This document shows, in pieces, positions 1-8,452 of a stretch of 36,393 bases of DNA. The stretch is taken from contig CANRPI010000009.1 of the NCBI GenBank assembly GCA_947632475.1, forward strand, positions 1 through 36,393, read 5' to 3'. The position numbers and the translations under genes were made by a program. How positions within the stretch are numbered: position 1 is the first letter of the stretch; each line of letters begins with the position of its first letter. The stretch is from an uncultured Clostridia bacterium (lineage in GTDB: Bacteria > Bacillota > Clostridia > TANB77 > CAG-508). The notes below the pieces were generated by a model, which saw only the letters and a list, made by a program, of their open reading frames with translations, ran no database searches and was not told the DNA's origin.

Positions 1-67
1 TTCTACCAAAACCTAAACCTGTATATTTATCAGTATTTTTAAGAAATAGGATTTTTTAAATCCATTT

Positions 68-109
68 AGATTTTGAGTCTGCCCCGTCTACCAATTCCAG
101 CACACCGGC
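68..109 (-). tRNA. 5' half of a tRNA-Leu(CAA), 3' half not recognisable
   Basis: Read on the minus strand from 109, the sequence has a GCCGGTG acceptor strand, a typical leucine D-arm (GGAATTGGTAGAC) and an anticodon loop CTCAAAA, that is anticodon CAA. Homology stops just after the third base of the 3' anticodon stem. The expected stem completion, long variable arm, T-arm with TTCGA-type loop and CACCGGC 3' acceptor are all absent from positions 1-67. A sigma-A-like promoter lies about 20 bases upstream, so the fragment may be transcribed. It could be a remnant left by recombination in the anticodon arm, an interrupted gene continuing outside the window, or a decayed gene. Confidence 0.6.
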
Positions 110-128
110 ATATAAAAAAGTGAAAATC

Positions 129-157
129 TTAATATATATTAGCACATATTTAATCAA
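129..157 (-). promoter_or_regulatory. putative sigma-A promoter for the tRNA-Leu fragment
   Basis: On the minus strand TTGATT (157-152) and TATTAA (134-129) are separated by 17 bases. The -10 ends 19 bases before the tRNA-like 5' end. Confidence 0.45.
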
Positions 158-204
158 ATGTCTAGCAATAAATTCAAGAAAATTTAAATTTAATATAAAA
201 CTTA

Positions 205-233
205 TTGAAAAGAAAAAAGTGTTATGATATATT
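205..233 (+). promoter_or_regulatory. putative sigma-A promoter for the DUF2207 gene
   Basis: TTGAAA, a 17-base spacer and TATATT. It lies about 110 bases before the start codon at 346 and faces it. Confidence 0.4.
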
Positions 234-345
234 TTAATTAACAAGAAAACTAAAAATAAGATTGAAAAAAATAAATATTTAAAATCATTTTGTATCTAAA
301 AGAAAAAATAAAAATACACATATAAAAAGAAAGGAAAAACAAAAG

Positions 346-2481
346 ATGAAAAAAATAAAAATACTCATAACATTAATACTTACAATTACATTATTTATTA
401 TATTTCAAAATAAAGTTGAAGCCAAAAGTTATTCAATAGAAGACATGGACATACAAGTAACTGTAGAAGAAAATGGAGATGCAAGCATAAAACAAAAAAT
501 AACATATAAATTTAATGGTCAATACAATGGAATCTATATAAATGTACCATATAACTTAGAAGACACAGAATATGAAGAAGTCGTAAAAGATTACAAAATA
601 AACGAAAATTTATATAATGGGACATCTATAAATGTTCAAAACGTCTATTCAATAACAAACGGAATAGAAAAGAAATACACATTAGATCCAACCAATTATG
701 TTAGGAATGGACAAGAAGGTATTTATACAGAAGAAAATGCTTATGGATTACATAAAATAAAAGTATATTCACCATCTAATAATATTACAAAAACGTTTGA
801 AATTGATTATGTAATAAAAGATTTATGTGTCAAACATAATGACATAGGAGAGCTTTATTATAACTTTATTGGAGGGGCGTGGGACGTAACAATTAAAAAA
901 TTAAATATAGATATTTATATACCAAACAATACACAAAACATTAATATATGGGGACATGGTCCATATAATGGTCAATCAAAAATCATAGATAACACACATG
1001 CCAATTTTCAAGTTAAAAATATAAAACCAGGGCAATATGTAGCATCAAGAGTATTATTTGATAATTCAAATATAGCAAGTTCTACAAAATTATCTGGAAT
1101 TAATGCAAAAGAAATAATTTTTAAAGATGAAGGAGAAATTGTAGAAAATAAAGAACAAAAAAATGCATTTACTATTAAAATAATTATTTTTGCAATTTGT
1201 TTACTAATTTATTGGATTATATTGCTATGTGTTTTTGAAAAAGACAAGAAATATAAACTAGTTAATGTAGAAGATGATGAATTATTTGAAAAATACAATC
1301 CAATGATAGCTGGGTGTATACAAGGAAGCAGAAATATATTAGCAAGAGATATTATAGCAGTTATATTAAACTTAATAAACAAAAAAATAATAAAATTAGA
1401 TTTATATGATGCATTAGGTGGAACAGTAAAATACAATTATTTAATTGCAAAAAATACTGAATTAGAAAATCAAATGGATGAAATTGAAAAGTATATATAT
1501 ACATGGGTATTTGATGGAAAAGAAACAATAAATTTACAAGAAAGATTAACACAAATGCCAAAAGAAAAAGAAGCAAACAAAAAATTTAAAGAATTAAATG
1601 AAATTGTAGAAAAAGACTTAGCAAATATAAAAGCAAATGAAACAAAAGTACCAATGTGTATAAGAGGATTTAATATATTTTTATTTATTATAAGTTTATT
1701 ATCAATATATAAGCATATATTATTTAACGGATTTGAAGTATATAATTCAGATTTATCAAATACTTTGTTAGTAATGTTTATAATATATGGCATTGCCTTT
1801 TTACCACTTTTTATGGGAATATTGTATGTGCCAATAAATTTAATTGTAATAATAAGACACAAAATTAATAAATCAGTGCAAAAAATTACCGGACAAAAAG
1901 TAGTAACCACTACAATTAGTTTATTAGTGTTATTTGGAGTTATTATATTATTAACATATATATTCTCAACTCACAAATATATTGTAGCAGATGAAATATT
2001 GATATGTATAGCAACAATAATAATATTAACAGATAATTTAATGATGAAAAATAACCCGATAATGATAGAAGATTACAGCAAATTAAATATGTTAAAAAAT
2101 AAAATAGAAGAATATACTTTAATGGAAGATAGAGATATAGAACAAGTAGTGCTATGGGAAAAATACTTAAGTTATGCAGTAAGCTTTGGAATTGCAAATA
2201 AAATTATGAAAAGAATAAAAGGATTAAATTTAGATGACGATTTATTAAGCTTTATATACAATAATCAAATGATAGATTTTATTACTTCAGACTATTATTT
2301 ATTTTATAGGTATGCAAGCCTAGACGGAAAATTTATGAAAACTTATAAAATGACAACTGAAAAAATGCTGAAAGCAATGTCAGAAGGAGGTAATGGAAGC
2401 GGAAGCCGGAGGCGGATTTTCTGGAGGAGGAGGTTTCTCTGGAGGTGGACGGAAGCCGGAGGCGGCGGTGGAGCCTTTTAA
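346..2481 (+). CDS. DUF2207 family membrane protein; Gly-rich tail needs three +1 shifts at CGG
   Basis: The first about 26 residues are a signal peptide. An extracellular N-terminal domain of about 240 residues follows, then hydrophobic segments near residues 274-297, 442-458, 474-504, 522-543 and 551-563. This is the DUF2207 architecture; the function of the family is unknown. DUF2207 proteins normally end in a long Gly/Ser/Phe tail finishing GGGAF. Read straight, the tail here is Arg/Trp-rich (RRRIFWRRRFLWRWTEA) and only the last residues, GGGGGAF, fit. If the C of each in-frame CGG (2407, 2450, 2457) is skipped, the tail becomes GSGS, GGGFSGGGGFSGGG, GS, GGGGGAF. The three shifts sum to three bases, so the same stop codon is used and the product is 710 aa. 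Shine-Dalgarno AGAAAGGA precedes the ATG. Family assignment is confident; the shifted tail is inferred from family composition. Confidence 0.85.
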   Translation: MKKIKILITLILTITLFIIFQNKVEAKSYSIEDMDIQVTVEENGDASIKQKITYKFNGQYNGIYINVPYNLEDTEYEEVVKDYKINENLYNGTSINVQNVYSITNGIEKKYTLDPTNYVRNGQEGIYTEENAYGLHKIKVYSPSNNITKTFEIDYVIKDLCVKHNDIGELYYNFIGGAWDVTIKKLNIDIYIPNNTQNINIWGHGPYNGQSKIIDNTHANFQVKNIKPGQYVASRVLFDNSNIASSTKLSGINAKEIIFKDEGEIVENKEQKNAFTIKIIIFAICLLIYWIILLCVFEKDKKYKLVNVEDDELFEKYNPMIAGCIQGSRNILARDIIAVILNLINKKIIKLDLYDALGGTVKYNYLIAKNTELENQMDEIEKYIYTWVFDGKETINLQERLTQMPKEKEANKKFKELNEIVEKDLANIKANETKVPMCIRGFNIFLFIISLLSIYKHILFNGFEVYNSDLSNTLLVMFIIYGIAFLPLFMGILYVPINLIVIIRHKINKSVQKITGQKVVTTTISLLVLFGVIILLTYIFSTHKYIVADEILICIATIIILTDNLMMKNNPIMIEDYSKLNMLKNKIEEYTLMEDRDIEQVVLWEKYLSYAVSFGIANKIMKRIKGLNLDDDLLSFIYNNQMIDFITSDYYLFYRYASLDGKFMKTYKMTTEKMLKAMSEGGNGSGSRRRIFWRRRFLWRWTEAGGGGGAF
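2407..2410 (+). other. +1 frameshift site CGGA, first in DUF2207 tail
   Basis: In-frame CGG after AGC. Skipping C2407 changes the downstream reading from Arg-Arg-Arg-Ile-Phe-Trp to Gly-Gly-Gly-Phe-Ser-Gly, which fits the family tail. Confidence 0.7.
2450..2453 (+). other. +1 frameshift site CGGA, second in DUF2207 tail
   Basis: After the first shift, this CGG is the next one in frame, preceded by GGA. Skipping C2450 gives Gly-Ser. Confidence 0.7.
2457..2460 (+). other. +1 frameshift site CGGA, third in DUF2207 tail
   Basis: In frame after the second shift, preceded by AGC. Skipping C2457 returns to the original frame and gives GGGGGAF and the TAA stop at 2479-2481. Confidence 0.7.
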
Positions 2482-2502
2482 TTATAAAAAAATAGAAAAT
2501 TT

Positions 2503-2523
2503 GAGGTCGCAATTTACGACCTC
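2503..2523. terminator. hairpin between convergent DUF2207 and asnB genes
   Basis: GAGGTCG and CGACCTC form a perfect 7-bp stem with a 7-base loop, flanked by AT-rich tracts on both sides. The position suits a bidirectional terminator. Confidence 0.65.
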
Positions 2524-2532
2524 ATAACTATT

Positions 2533-4381
2533 TTATAATTCAATTTTAGGTTGATATTTTTCAAGCCACATATTAACTTGACAAAGATAAGCCATAAGTT
2601 GAGGACCAGTCATAAGTTGCCCAAACCAAGGGCGAGTAAAAGCTTTTCCATCAGTATTTAAAATATCCAAAATATAATTTCTATTTAATAAATTATTAAT
2701 AGGAGCATTTTTTTCTTGCATAATTTCAGTAAGCATGTTCTTAACCTTTTTCAAATACGTAGGATTATGAGTTTTAGGATAAGGAGATTTCTTTCTATCT
2801 ACTATTTCACTAGGTAAAAAATCTCGACACACATATCGAAGAAGCCCTTTTTCTCTGCCATTTAATGCTTTCCACTCCCAAGGAATATTCCAAACGTAAC
2901 TAGCTAATCTATAATCGCAAAATGGTACACGCAGTTCAAAACCATTATACATAGCCATTCTATCAGAACGGTCTAAAAGAGTCTGCATAAACCAGTTTAG
3001 AGTAAGGTGGGAAATCTTTCTCTTTTCAGCTGTTTCTTTAGAATCAGAATCTAAAATTTCAACTTCAGAAAGGCTTTCATTATATCTAAAATCTATATAA
3101 TCCTTTAAATTAACTTTTTCACTAATTTGAGGATTTAAAAGTTGCTGCCTTTCATCTAATGCAATAGACCATGGAAAAGTACCACTATTTAATGCATCTT
3201 CACGGAAAAACCAAGGATAACCACCAAAAATTTCATCAGCACATTCACCAGTTAAAGATACAGTCATTTCTTTTTTTACATATTTACAAAATAAAAGCAA
3301 AGAAGAATCTATATCAGCCATACCAGGCATATCTCTAGCAATCATTGCATCTTCTAAGTAAGAAGCAAGTTCAGGAGTATCTATTACAATTTTATGATGA
3401 TTTGTATGAAGATTTTTAATCATTAAATCTATATAAAAATTGTCAGAATTTGGTTGAAAATCGCTTTTTACAAAATTTTTATCATTATCTACATAATCAA
3501 TAGAATAAGTATCTAGAGGAGGTAAGCCTTCTTTTTGGCAATAATCTGCAGCAAATTTTGTAATTATACTTGAATCTAATCCACCTGATAAAAAGGTACA
3601 TAAAGGTACATCAGAAACAAGTTGTCTAGTAATAGCATCATTTAACAGAAATTTAAGTTTTTCACAAGTAGTACCAAAACTATCAGTATGTTCTTTAGAT
3701 TGTAGTTTCCAATATCTTTTAATATGCAATCCAGAATCATTATAAATAGCAAAATGTGCAGGACGTATTTCAAAAATATCTTTAAAAACAGTAGTTCCAG
3801 GAGTATGACTAGGTCCAATACCAAAAAGTTCACAAATTCCTTGATTATCTAGGACTTTTTCAATTCCAGGATATTCAAAAATTGCCTTAATTTCAGACGC
3901 AAATACTAAACAATTATTTTTTATCGTATAAAATAAAGGTTTTATACCAAAATGGTCACGAGCTAAAAATAATTCTTGTTTTTTAGAATTCCAAATAGCA
4001 AAAGCAAAAATACCATTTAAATGATTAACAACATCATTTCCATAAAAAATATAACTTTTAAGTAAAACTTCTGTATCACAATGTCCATTAAAAGAAAAAT
4101 CATTTTCTAAAAGAGTTTCTTTTAATTCATCAGTATTATATATTTGACCATTGTATACAATTACATAATCGCCATAAGAATAATGCTCTATCATAGGTTG
4201 TTTACCACCTTCTGGGTCAATAACAATCAATCTTTTATGTCCAAGAGCCACATTTGTATCTATATAATATCCTTCTTCATCAGGACCTCTTTTGTAAAGT
4301 GCATTACTCATATTTTTAATTATTTCATTATCATTAGAAACATCTTTCTTAAAATTTACAAAACCGTGTAAAACCACACAT
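2533..4381 (-). CDS. asnB: asparagine synthase (glutamine-hydrolysing), +1 shift at codon 6
   Basis: Makes asparagine from aspartate, ATP and glutamine in the cytoplasm. The N-terminal class II glutamine amidotransferase domain shows RGPDEEGYY and GHKRLIVIDPEGGKQPM. The synthetase domain has the pyrophosphate loop SGGLDSS near residue 265 and RVPFCDYRL further on. The amidotransferase needs Cys at position 2. The uninterrupted frame can only begin at a GTG giving MVLHGFVNF, without that Cys. The ATG at 4381-4379, after AGGAGG at good spacing, starts Met-Cys-Gly-Phe-Thr and then meets CGG (4366-4364); the unshifted frame stops four codons later. Skipping C4366 gives MCGFTGFVNFKKD, the expected start, and a 615-aa product. 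Function is confident; the frameshift is strongly supported by the restored nucleophile. Confidence 0.92.
4363..4366 (-). other. +1 frameshift site CGGT in asnB
   Basis: Minus strand ACA-CGG-TTT. Skipping the C at 4366 gives ACA-GGT-TTT (Thr-Gly-Phe) and joins the ATG-TGT start to the rest of asnB. The unshifted frame reads Arg-Phe-Cys-Lys-Phe-stop. Confidence 0.85.
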
Positions 4382-4457
4382 AAACTAATCCTCCTAAAAT
4401 ATTTACAATTCTTTATATTATATGTAAAAAAATAAATAAAATGTTATAAAATTATTC

Positions 4458-4486
4458 TTGAAATTTAAAATATATTATAGTAAAAT
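4458..4486 (+). promoter_or_regulatory. putative sigma-A promoter for recX
   Basis: TTGAAA, a 17-base spacer and TAAAAT. The -10 ends 23 bases before the recX start codon. Confidence 0.5.
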
Positions 4487-4509
4487 AAAAAAAAGTAAAA
4501 GGAGTAAAT

Positions 4510-4962
4510 ATGTATACAATAGAAGAATTTGATAAACAAAAAACAAAAGTATTAAAATATATAATATATAAAAAAAGAAGTGAACAAGAAGTAAGAAAAA
4601 AATTTGAAAATACAATAGAACCACAATTATTAGAAGATATCATAGAATATTTAAAAGAAGCAAAATATATAGATGATAAAGAATATATAGAAAAAACAAT
4701 AAATAACTTTACAATATTAAAAAATTTATCAATAACACAAATAAAATATAAATTATATGCAAAAGGATTAAATAAAAATGATATTGAAGACTATATATAT
4801 GAACACGAAGAAGAACTTGAAGAATATGAAACAAAATCAGCATTAAATATAATAAGCAAAAAATTAGTTTCAATGGAACTAGAAGAAGTAAAACAATATC
4901 TTATAAAAAAAGGATATAAACAAAATAATATAAACAAAGCAATAGAACAATTAGAAGAATAA
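4510..4962 (+). CDS. recX: RecX family regulatory protein
   Basis: A 150-residue, almost wholly helical and highly charged protein. It has the RecX three-helix repeat layout: an N-terminal block with RSEQEVRKKF, a middle block with YLKEAKYIDDKEY, and a C-terminal block ending in a helix with IKKGYKQNNINKAIEQL. RecX proteins bind RecA filaments and modulate recombination. AAAGGAG lies 5 bases before the ATG. It begins a co-directional group followed 25 bases later by scpA. Identification rests on length and the repeat pattern, so it is good but not certain. Confidence 0.8.
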   Translation: MYTIEEFDKQKTKVLKYIIYKKRSEQEVRKKFENTIEPQLLEDIIEYLKEAKYIDDKEYIEKTINNFTILKNLSITQIKYKLYAKGLNKNDIEDYIYEHEEELEEYETKSALNIISKKLVSMELEEVKQYLIKKGYKQNNINKAIEQLEE

Positions 4963-4987
4963 AAACAGTTAAAAGAAGGGAATAGTA

Positions 4988-5737
4988 ATGGCAATACTAA
5001 CATTAGAAACAAAAAAATATGCAATAAAAATAGACAATTTTGAAGGACCATTAGATTTATTATGTCACTTAATAGACAAAAATAAAATGAATATTAATGA
5101 CATAAATTTAAGTGAAATAACTGACCAATATATTCAATATTTAAATTTACAAGAACAAATGAACTTAGAAATAGCTAGTGAATTTTTAGTTATGGCATCT
5201 ACTTTATTATACCTAAAATCAAAAAAATTATTGCCTAAAACAGAAGATGATGAAGAAGAAATAACAAGTGAAGAACTAATTAGAAGAATAATAGAATATA
5301 AAAAATTTAAAGAAATAAGCAAAGTATTTAAGCAAAATTATATAGAATATTCAAACAGATATTACAAATCAGAAGAAATAATACAATTACCAAAGAGAAA
5401 ATTAGAAAATAAACAATATGAAAAAGATTATATACCAAACATATATCAAAAATTAGTCGAAAGAAATAATCAAAAAATGAATCAAAACGCAAAAAATATA
5501 GAAAAAATAGCAATTGTAGAAAATTATACAGTTGCAGGAAAAGTAAAAGAAATGTTTAAAATTCTTGTAAAACAAAAGAAATTTATTTTTAATAAAATAT
5601 TTACATTAAACAAACATAATAAAGAAGAAGTAGTAACAGCTTTTTCAGGGTTACTCGAACTCTCAAGAAGAAATAAAGTTGAAACAACTCAAGAGAAATT
5701 ATTTGGAGATATTTCAGTAGAAAAAGTAAAAAAATAA
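4988..5737 (+). CDS. scpA: segregation and condensation protein A
   Basis: ScpA is the kleisin subunit that bridges SMC heads in the chromosome-condensing SMC-ScpAB complex. The 249-aa product begins with the family signature: FEGPLDLLCHLIDKNKM near residues 18-34, followed by ITDQYIQYL and the FLVMASTLLYLKSKKLLP helix. A charged linker and a C-terminal winged-helix region with VTAFSGLLELSRRNKV follow. The usual partner gene scpB is not the next gene; a DUF2953-like gene comes 73 bases later instead, so scpB must be elsewhere or missing. Confidence 0.93.
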   Translation: MAILTLETKKYAIKIDNFEGPLDLLCHLIDKNKMNINDINLSEITDQYIQYLNLQEQMNLEIASEFLVMASTLLYLKSKKLLPKTEDDEEEITSEELIRRIIEYKKFKEISKVFKQNYIEYSNRYYKSEEIIQLPKRKLENKQYEKDYIPNIYQKLVERNNQKMNQNAKNIEKIAIVENYTVAGKVKEMFKILVKQKKFIFNKIFTLNKHNKEEVVTAFSGLLELSRRNKVETTQEKLFGDISVEKVKK

Positions 5738-5810
5738 AATTATAATATAAATGTTTAAAAAAGAAAAAATTGGAAAAACTAATACTAACTTAATGAAGGA
5801 GGCGAAAGTA

Positions 5811-6431
5811 TTGTTTTTCCTTTTTATTTTGTTGTTTATACTAATTAGTATAATATTATTAACATTTTCTAAAATAAAGATTCAAATTGTAAATTTAGTA
5901 TATACATCAAACAACATAAGACATATAAACAAAGATTATGAAATAATCATAAAATTATGTATATTAGGAAAAATACCAATATTGAAAATAAACATAACAA
6001 AAACTAAATTAGAAAGATTAAAATTAAAACAAAAAATAGAAAATATTGATTTAAAAATAATGCAAAACAAAAATGGTTTTGATAAAAACATATTAAAAGC
6101 ATTAAAAGAATTAAATTTACAAATTAAAAATATTAACTTAAAAATTGAAATTGGAACAGAAAGTGCAAGTCTTACGTCAATAATTATTCCAACTATTAGT
6201 ACCATTATAGCTATATTTTTAAGAAATAAAATAGAAAAATATGAAAATCAAACATTTATTGTTAATCCTGTTTATATAAATCAAAATATAGTAAAAGTAC
6301 TGTTATCTGGTATATTTGAGATAAAAATGATACATATTATTAATATAATATATATCTTAAATAAAAAAGAAGGAGTGGATAAAAATGAGCGAACATCCAA
6401 TAGAGGGGCTTATGATTACAGCTATGAATAG
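5811..6431 (+). CDS. DUF2953-like membrane-anchored protein
   Basis: About 206 aa. An N-terminal transmembrane helix (LFILLFILISIILLTF) is followed by a domain with a VNLVYTSN strand, a charged middle helix and a second hydrophobic stretch (LTSIIIPTISTIIAIFL). This resembles DUF2953 proteins encoded next to gerW/ytfJ in Clostridia. I chose the TTG at 5811 because AAGGAGG sits 8 bases before it; the longer frame from an ATG at 5751 has no clear ribosome site. The last 47 bases overlap the gerW start, suggesting translational coupling. Function is unknown and the family call rests on gene order plus general pattern. Confidence 0.6.
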   Translation: MFFLFILLFILISIILLTFSKIKIQIVNLVYTSNNIRHINKDYEIIIKLCILGKIPILKINITKTKLERLKLKQKIENIDLKIMQNKNGFDKNILKALKELNLQIKNINLKIEIGTESASLTSIIIPTISTIIAIFLRNKIEKYENQTFIVNPVYINQNIVKVLLSGIFEIKMIHIINIIYILNKKEGVDKNERTSNRGAYDYSYE

Positions 6432-7009
6432 TATTCAAGACATGATAGATGTAAATACAATTATAGGTGAACCAATAGAAACTTCTAATAATATTGTAAT
6501 AATTCCAATATCAAAAGTATCTTTTGGTTTTGCTGCAGGAGGAAGTGAATTTAAGGGTGAAACTGTAGATGAATATACAAAGAAAGATAAAGAAGAACAA
6601 GTTCAATATAGATTGCCATTTGGCGGTGGTTCAGGTGCACGGAGTAACTATTAATCCAGTAGCTTTTTTAGTAATTCAACAAAGTGGAGTAAAACTAATG
6701 CCTGTAAATCATAATTCATCTTTAGATAAGCTATTAGACTATATTCCTGATTTAATTGAAAAAACTAATAATATAATGAATAGATGCATGGAAAACAAAA
6801 AAGAGGAGACAAGTAAAATATTAAAAGAAATGCAAAAAAAACATGATAAAAATATGAAAAAACAGCAAGATGATAAAAGAGAAATTGAAGAGAAGATAGA
6901 AAAAGAAGTAGGAAAAATTAAAAACATGAAAACTCAAAAGCAAGAAGATAAACCAAAAGAAGATGAAGTTTATGAATTTGAATATGATGAAACTATGGAA
7001 GATGAATAA
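6385..7009 (+). CDS. gerW: GerW (YtfJ) spore protein, +1 shift at codon 86
   Basis: GerW/YtfJ is a spore protein needed for normal germination in Bacillus. The N-terminal part (MSEHPIEGLMITAMNS, then GFAAGGSEF and LPFGGGSGA) is unmistakable. The frame then meets CGG at 6640 and would end four codons later. The other half of the family domain (GVTINPVAFLVIQQSGVKLM) lies in the +1 frame immediately after. Skipping C6640 gives SGAGVTINPVAFLV, the expected join, and a 207-aa protein. After residue about 130 comes a Lys/Glu-rich coiled-coil extension longer than in Bacillus YtfJ. GAAGGAG precedes the ATG. The upstream gene overlaps the start. Confidence 0.92.
6640..6643 (+). other. +1 frameshift site CGGA in gerW
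   Basis: GCA-CGG-AGT. Skipping C6640 gives GCA-GGA-GTA-ACT (Ala-Gly-Val-Thr) and fuses the two halves of the YtfJ domain exactly at the conserved Gly-Val-Thr. The unshifted frame reads Arg-Ser-Asn-Tyr-stop. Confidence 0.85.
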
Positions 7010-7045
7010 AAATGTGTCATTAAGAAGAGTCTTAGTAACATACTA

Positions 7046-7078
7046 AAAAGCTGAAGCTAAATCAAAGCTTCAGCTTTC
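7046..7078. terminator. hairpin between gerW and the dacF-like gene
   Basis: AAAGCTGAAGCT and AGCTTCAGCTTT form a 12-bp perfect stem with a 7-base loop. It overlaps the stop codon of the convergent carboxypeptidase gene and can serve both strands. Confidence 0.7.
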
Positions 7079-8377
7079 AGCTCTTAATAAATCAACCCAA
7101 CTATATATAACACGTTTTGTCATAGTAAATAAATTTAGCTTATCAACATCATTTTTGGCTACAAGATTAACAGTTGCTAAAATTTTACCATCTAAACTAA
7201 AAGTTGCTTCTCCCAATTTTTGACCAGCAGTAATCTTAGCGGCACATGAGTCTGGAAGATTTATATTTTGTGTTAGCTGAGAATCTTTACCCTTTTCAAT
7301 TAAAGCACCACTATTATTTTCTAATACCACATCCACATGGTCAAAAGAACCTTTTGTAACACTAATAGTTTTTATCAAATCACCTTTATTACCAAAACTT
7401 TTAAAAGTAAATTTATTAAAACCATAATCAAGTAATTTAGTAGCTTCTGCAAATCTAACTTTAGTAGATGGAGCTTTCATAATTACAGCAATTAATGATA
7501 AATTATCACGTGTAGCACTAGCAGACAAATTATATAAAGCTAATCCAGTAGACCCAGTTTTTAAACCAGTAGCACCTTTGTATGTTCTTATAAGTTTATT
7601 TGTATTTGAAAGAGTTGATTTTCCATCACGAAGAGAATCAGTCCAAATAGTTGTATATTTAGTAATAGATGGATGTTTAGTAAGCAATTCTCTTGACATA
7701 AGTGCAATATCATTACTTGATGTAACATGACCATCTTCATCTAAACCATGACAATTTTTAAATGTAGTATCATTCATACCAAGTTGTTTGGCTTTATCAT
7801 TCATCATTTGAACAAAAGCTTCTTCTGAACCAGCTATATATTCTGCCATAGCTACTACGCAATCATTGGCTGAAGCAACACAAATTGCTTTAAGCATTTC
7901 ATCTACTGTTAAAGTTTCCCTTGGGTCTAACCATATTTGGGAACCACCCATAGAAGAAGCATTTTCAGAGCAAGGGACATTATCTGTTAAAGCAATTTTT
8001 CCATCATCTAATGCTTCCATAATTAGTAAAATACTCATTACTTTTGTTACAGATGCAGGACGAAGTTGTTCATGAATATTATGAGAATAAAGAATTTGAC
8101 CAGTATTTTGTTCTATTAAAATTGCTGAAGCAGATTCTAAGCCTAACAAATTATCATTTTGAGCAGAGTTATCATTTTTAGTAGATTCTACATCTGACAA
8201 ATTATCATTTTGAATTGATTCCTCATTAGTTAATGAAGCATTAACATCTAGAATTTCTGAAGAATCTGACCATACATAAATAGATTCTTCAGCAAAACAG
8301 GGGCTACAAAATACATAAATAAAAGTCAAAATTAATGCTAAACAAATTAATTTTTTGTAATTATCAAGTTTTTGCAT
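7070..8377 (-). CDS. dacF: D-alanyl-D-alanine carboxypeptidase, DacF/PBP5-like
   Basis: Trims the terminal D-Ala from peptidoglycan pentapeptides at the outer membrane face. Residues about 8-28 form a signal peptide (ICLALILTFIYVFCSPCFA). A low-complexity linker with repeated NDNL and ES units follows. The three penicillin-binding motifs are present: SVTK about 109-112, SAN about 169-171 and KTG about 273-275. A C-terminal beta-rich PBP5_C domain closes the protein. The start at 8377 (MQKLDNYKK) is preferred because GGAGGA abuts an ATG 6 bases further up. DacF is a sporulation gene in Bacillus; the gerW neighbour agrees, but a vegetative DacA role cannot be excluded. Confidence 0.85.
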   Translation of the reverse strand: MQKLDNYKKLICLALILTFIYVFCSPCFAEESIYVWSDSSEILDVNASLTNEESIQNDNLSDVESTKNDNSAQNDNLLGLESASAILIEQNTGQILYSHNIHEQLRPASVTKVMSILLIMEALDDGKIALTDNVPCSENASSMGGSQIWLDPRETLTVDEMLKAICVASANDCVVAMAEYIAGSEEAFVQMMNDKAKQLGMNDTTFKNCHGLDEDGHVTSSNDIALMSRELLTKHPSITKYTTIWTDSLRDGKSTLSNTNKLIRTYKGATGLKTGSTGLALYNLSASATRDNLSLIAVIMKAPSTKVRFAEATKLLDYGFNKFTFKSFGNKGDLIKTISVTKGSFDHVDVVLENNSGALIEKGKDSQLTQNINLPDSCAAKITAGQKLGEATFSLDGKILATVNLVAKNDVDKLNLFTMTKRVIYSWVDLLRAES

Positions 8378-8452
8378 ATACATTCCTCCAAAATTTAATT
8401 ATTTTTAAAGCTATTAAAATATATGCAAAACATGAAACAAAAAGCACTCAAA

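Larger units (their letters stand above)
2401..2465 (+). repeat. 15-bp direct repeat carrying two of the CGG sites
   Basis: GGAAGCCGGAGGCGG occurs at 2401-2415 and again at 2451-2465, within the Gly-rich tail coding region. Both copies contain an AGC-CGG-A site, so one could have arisen from the other by slippage or duplication. Confidence 0.9.
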
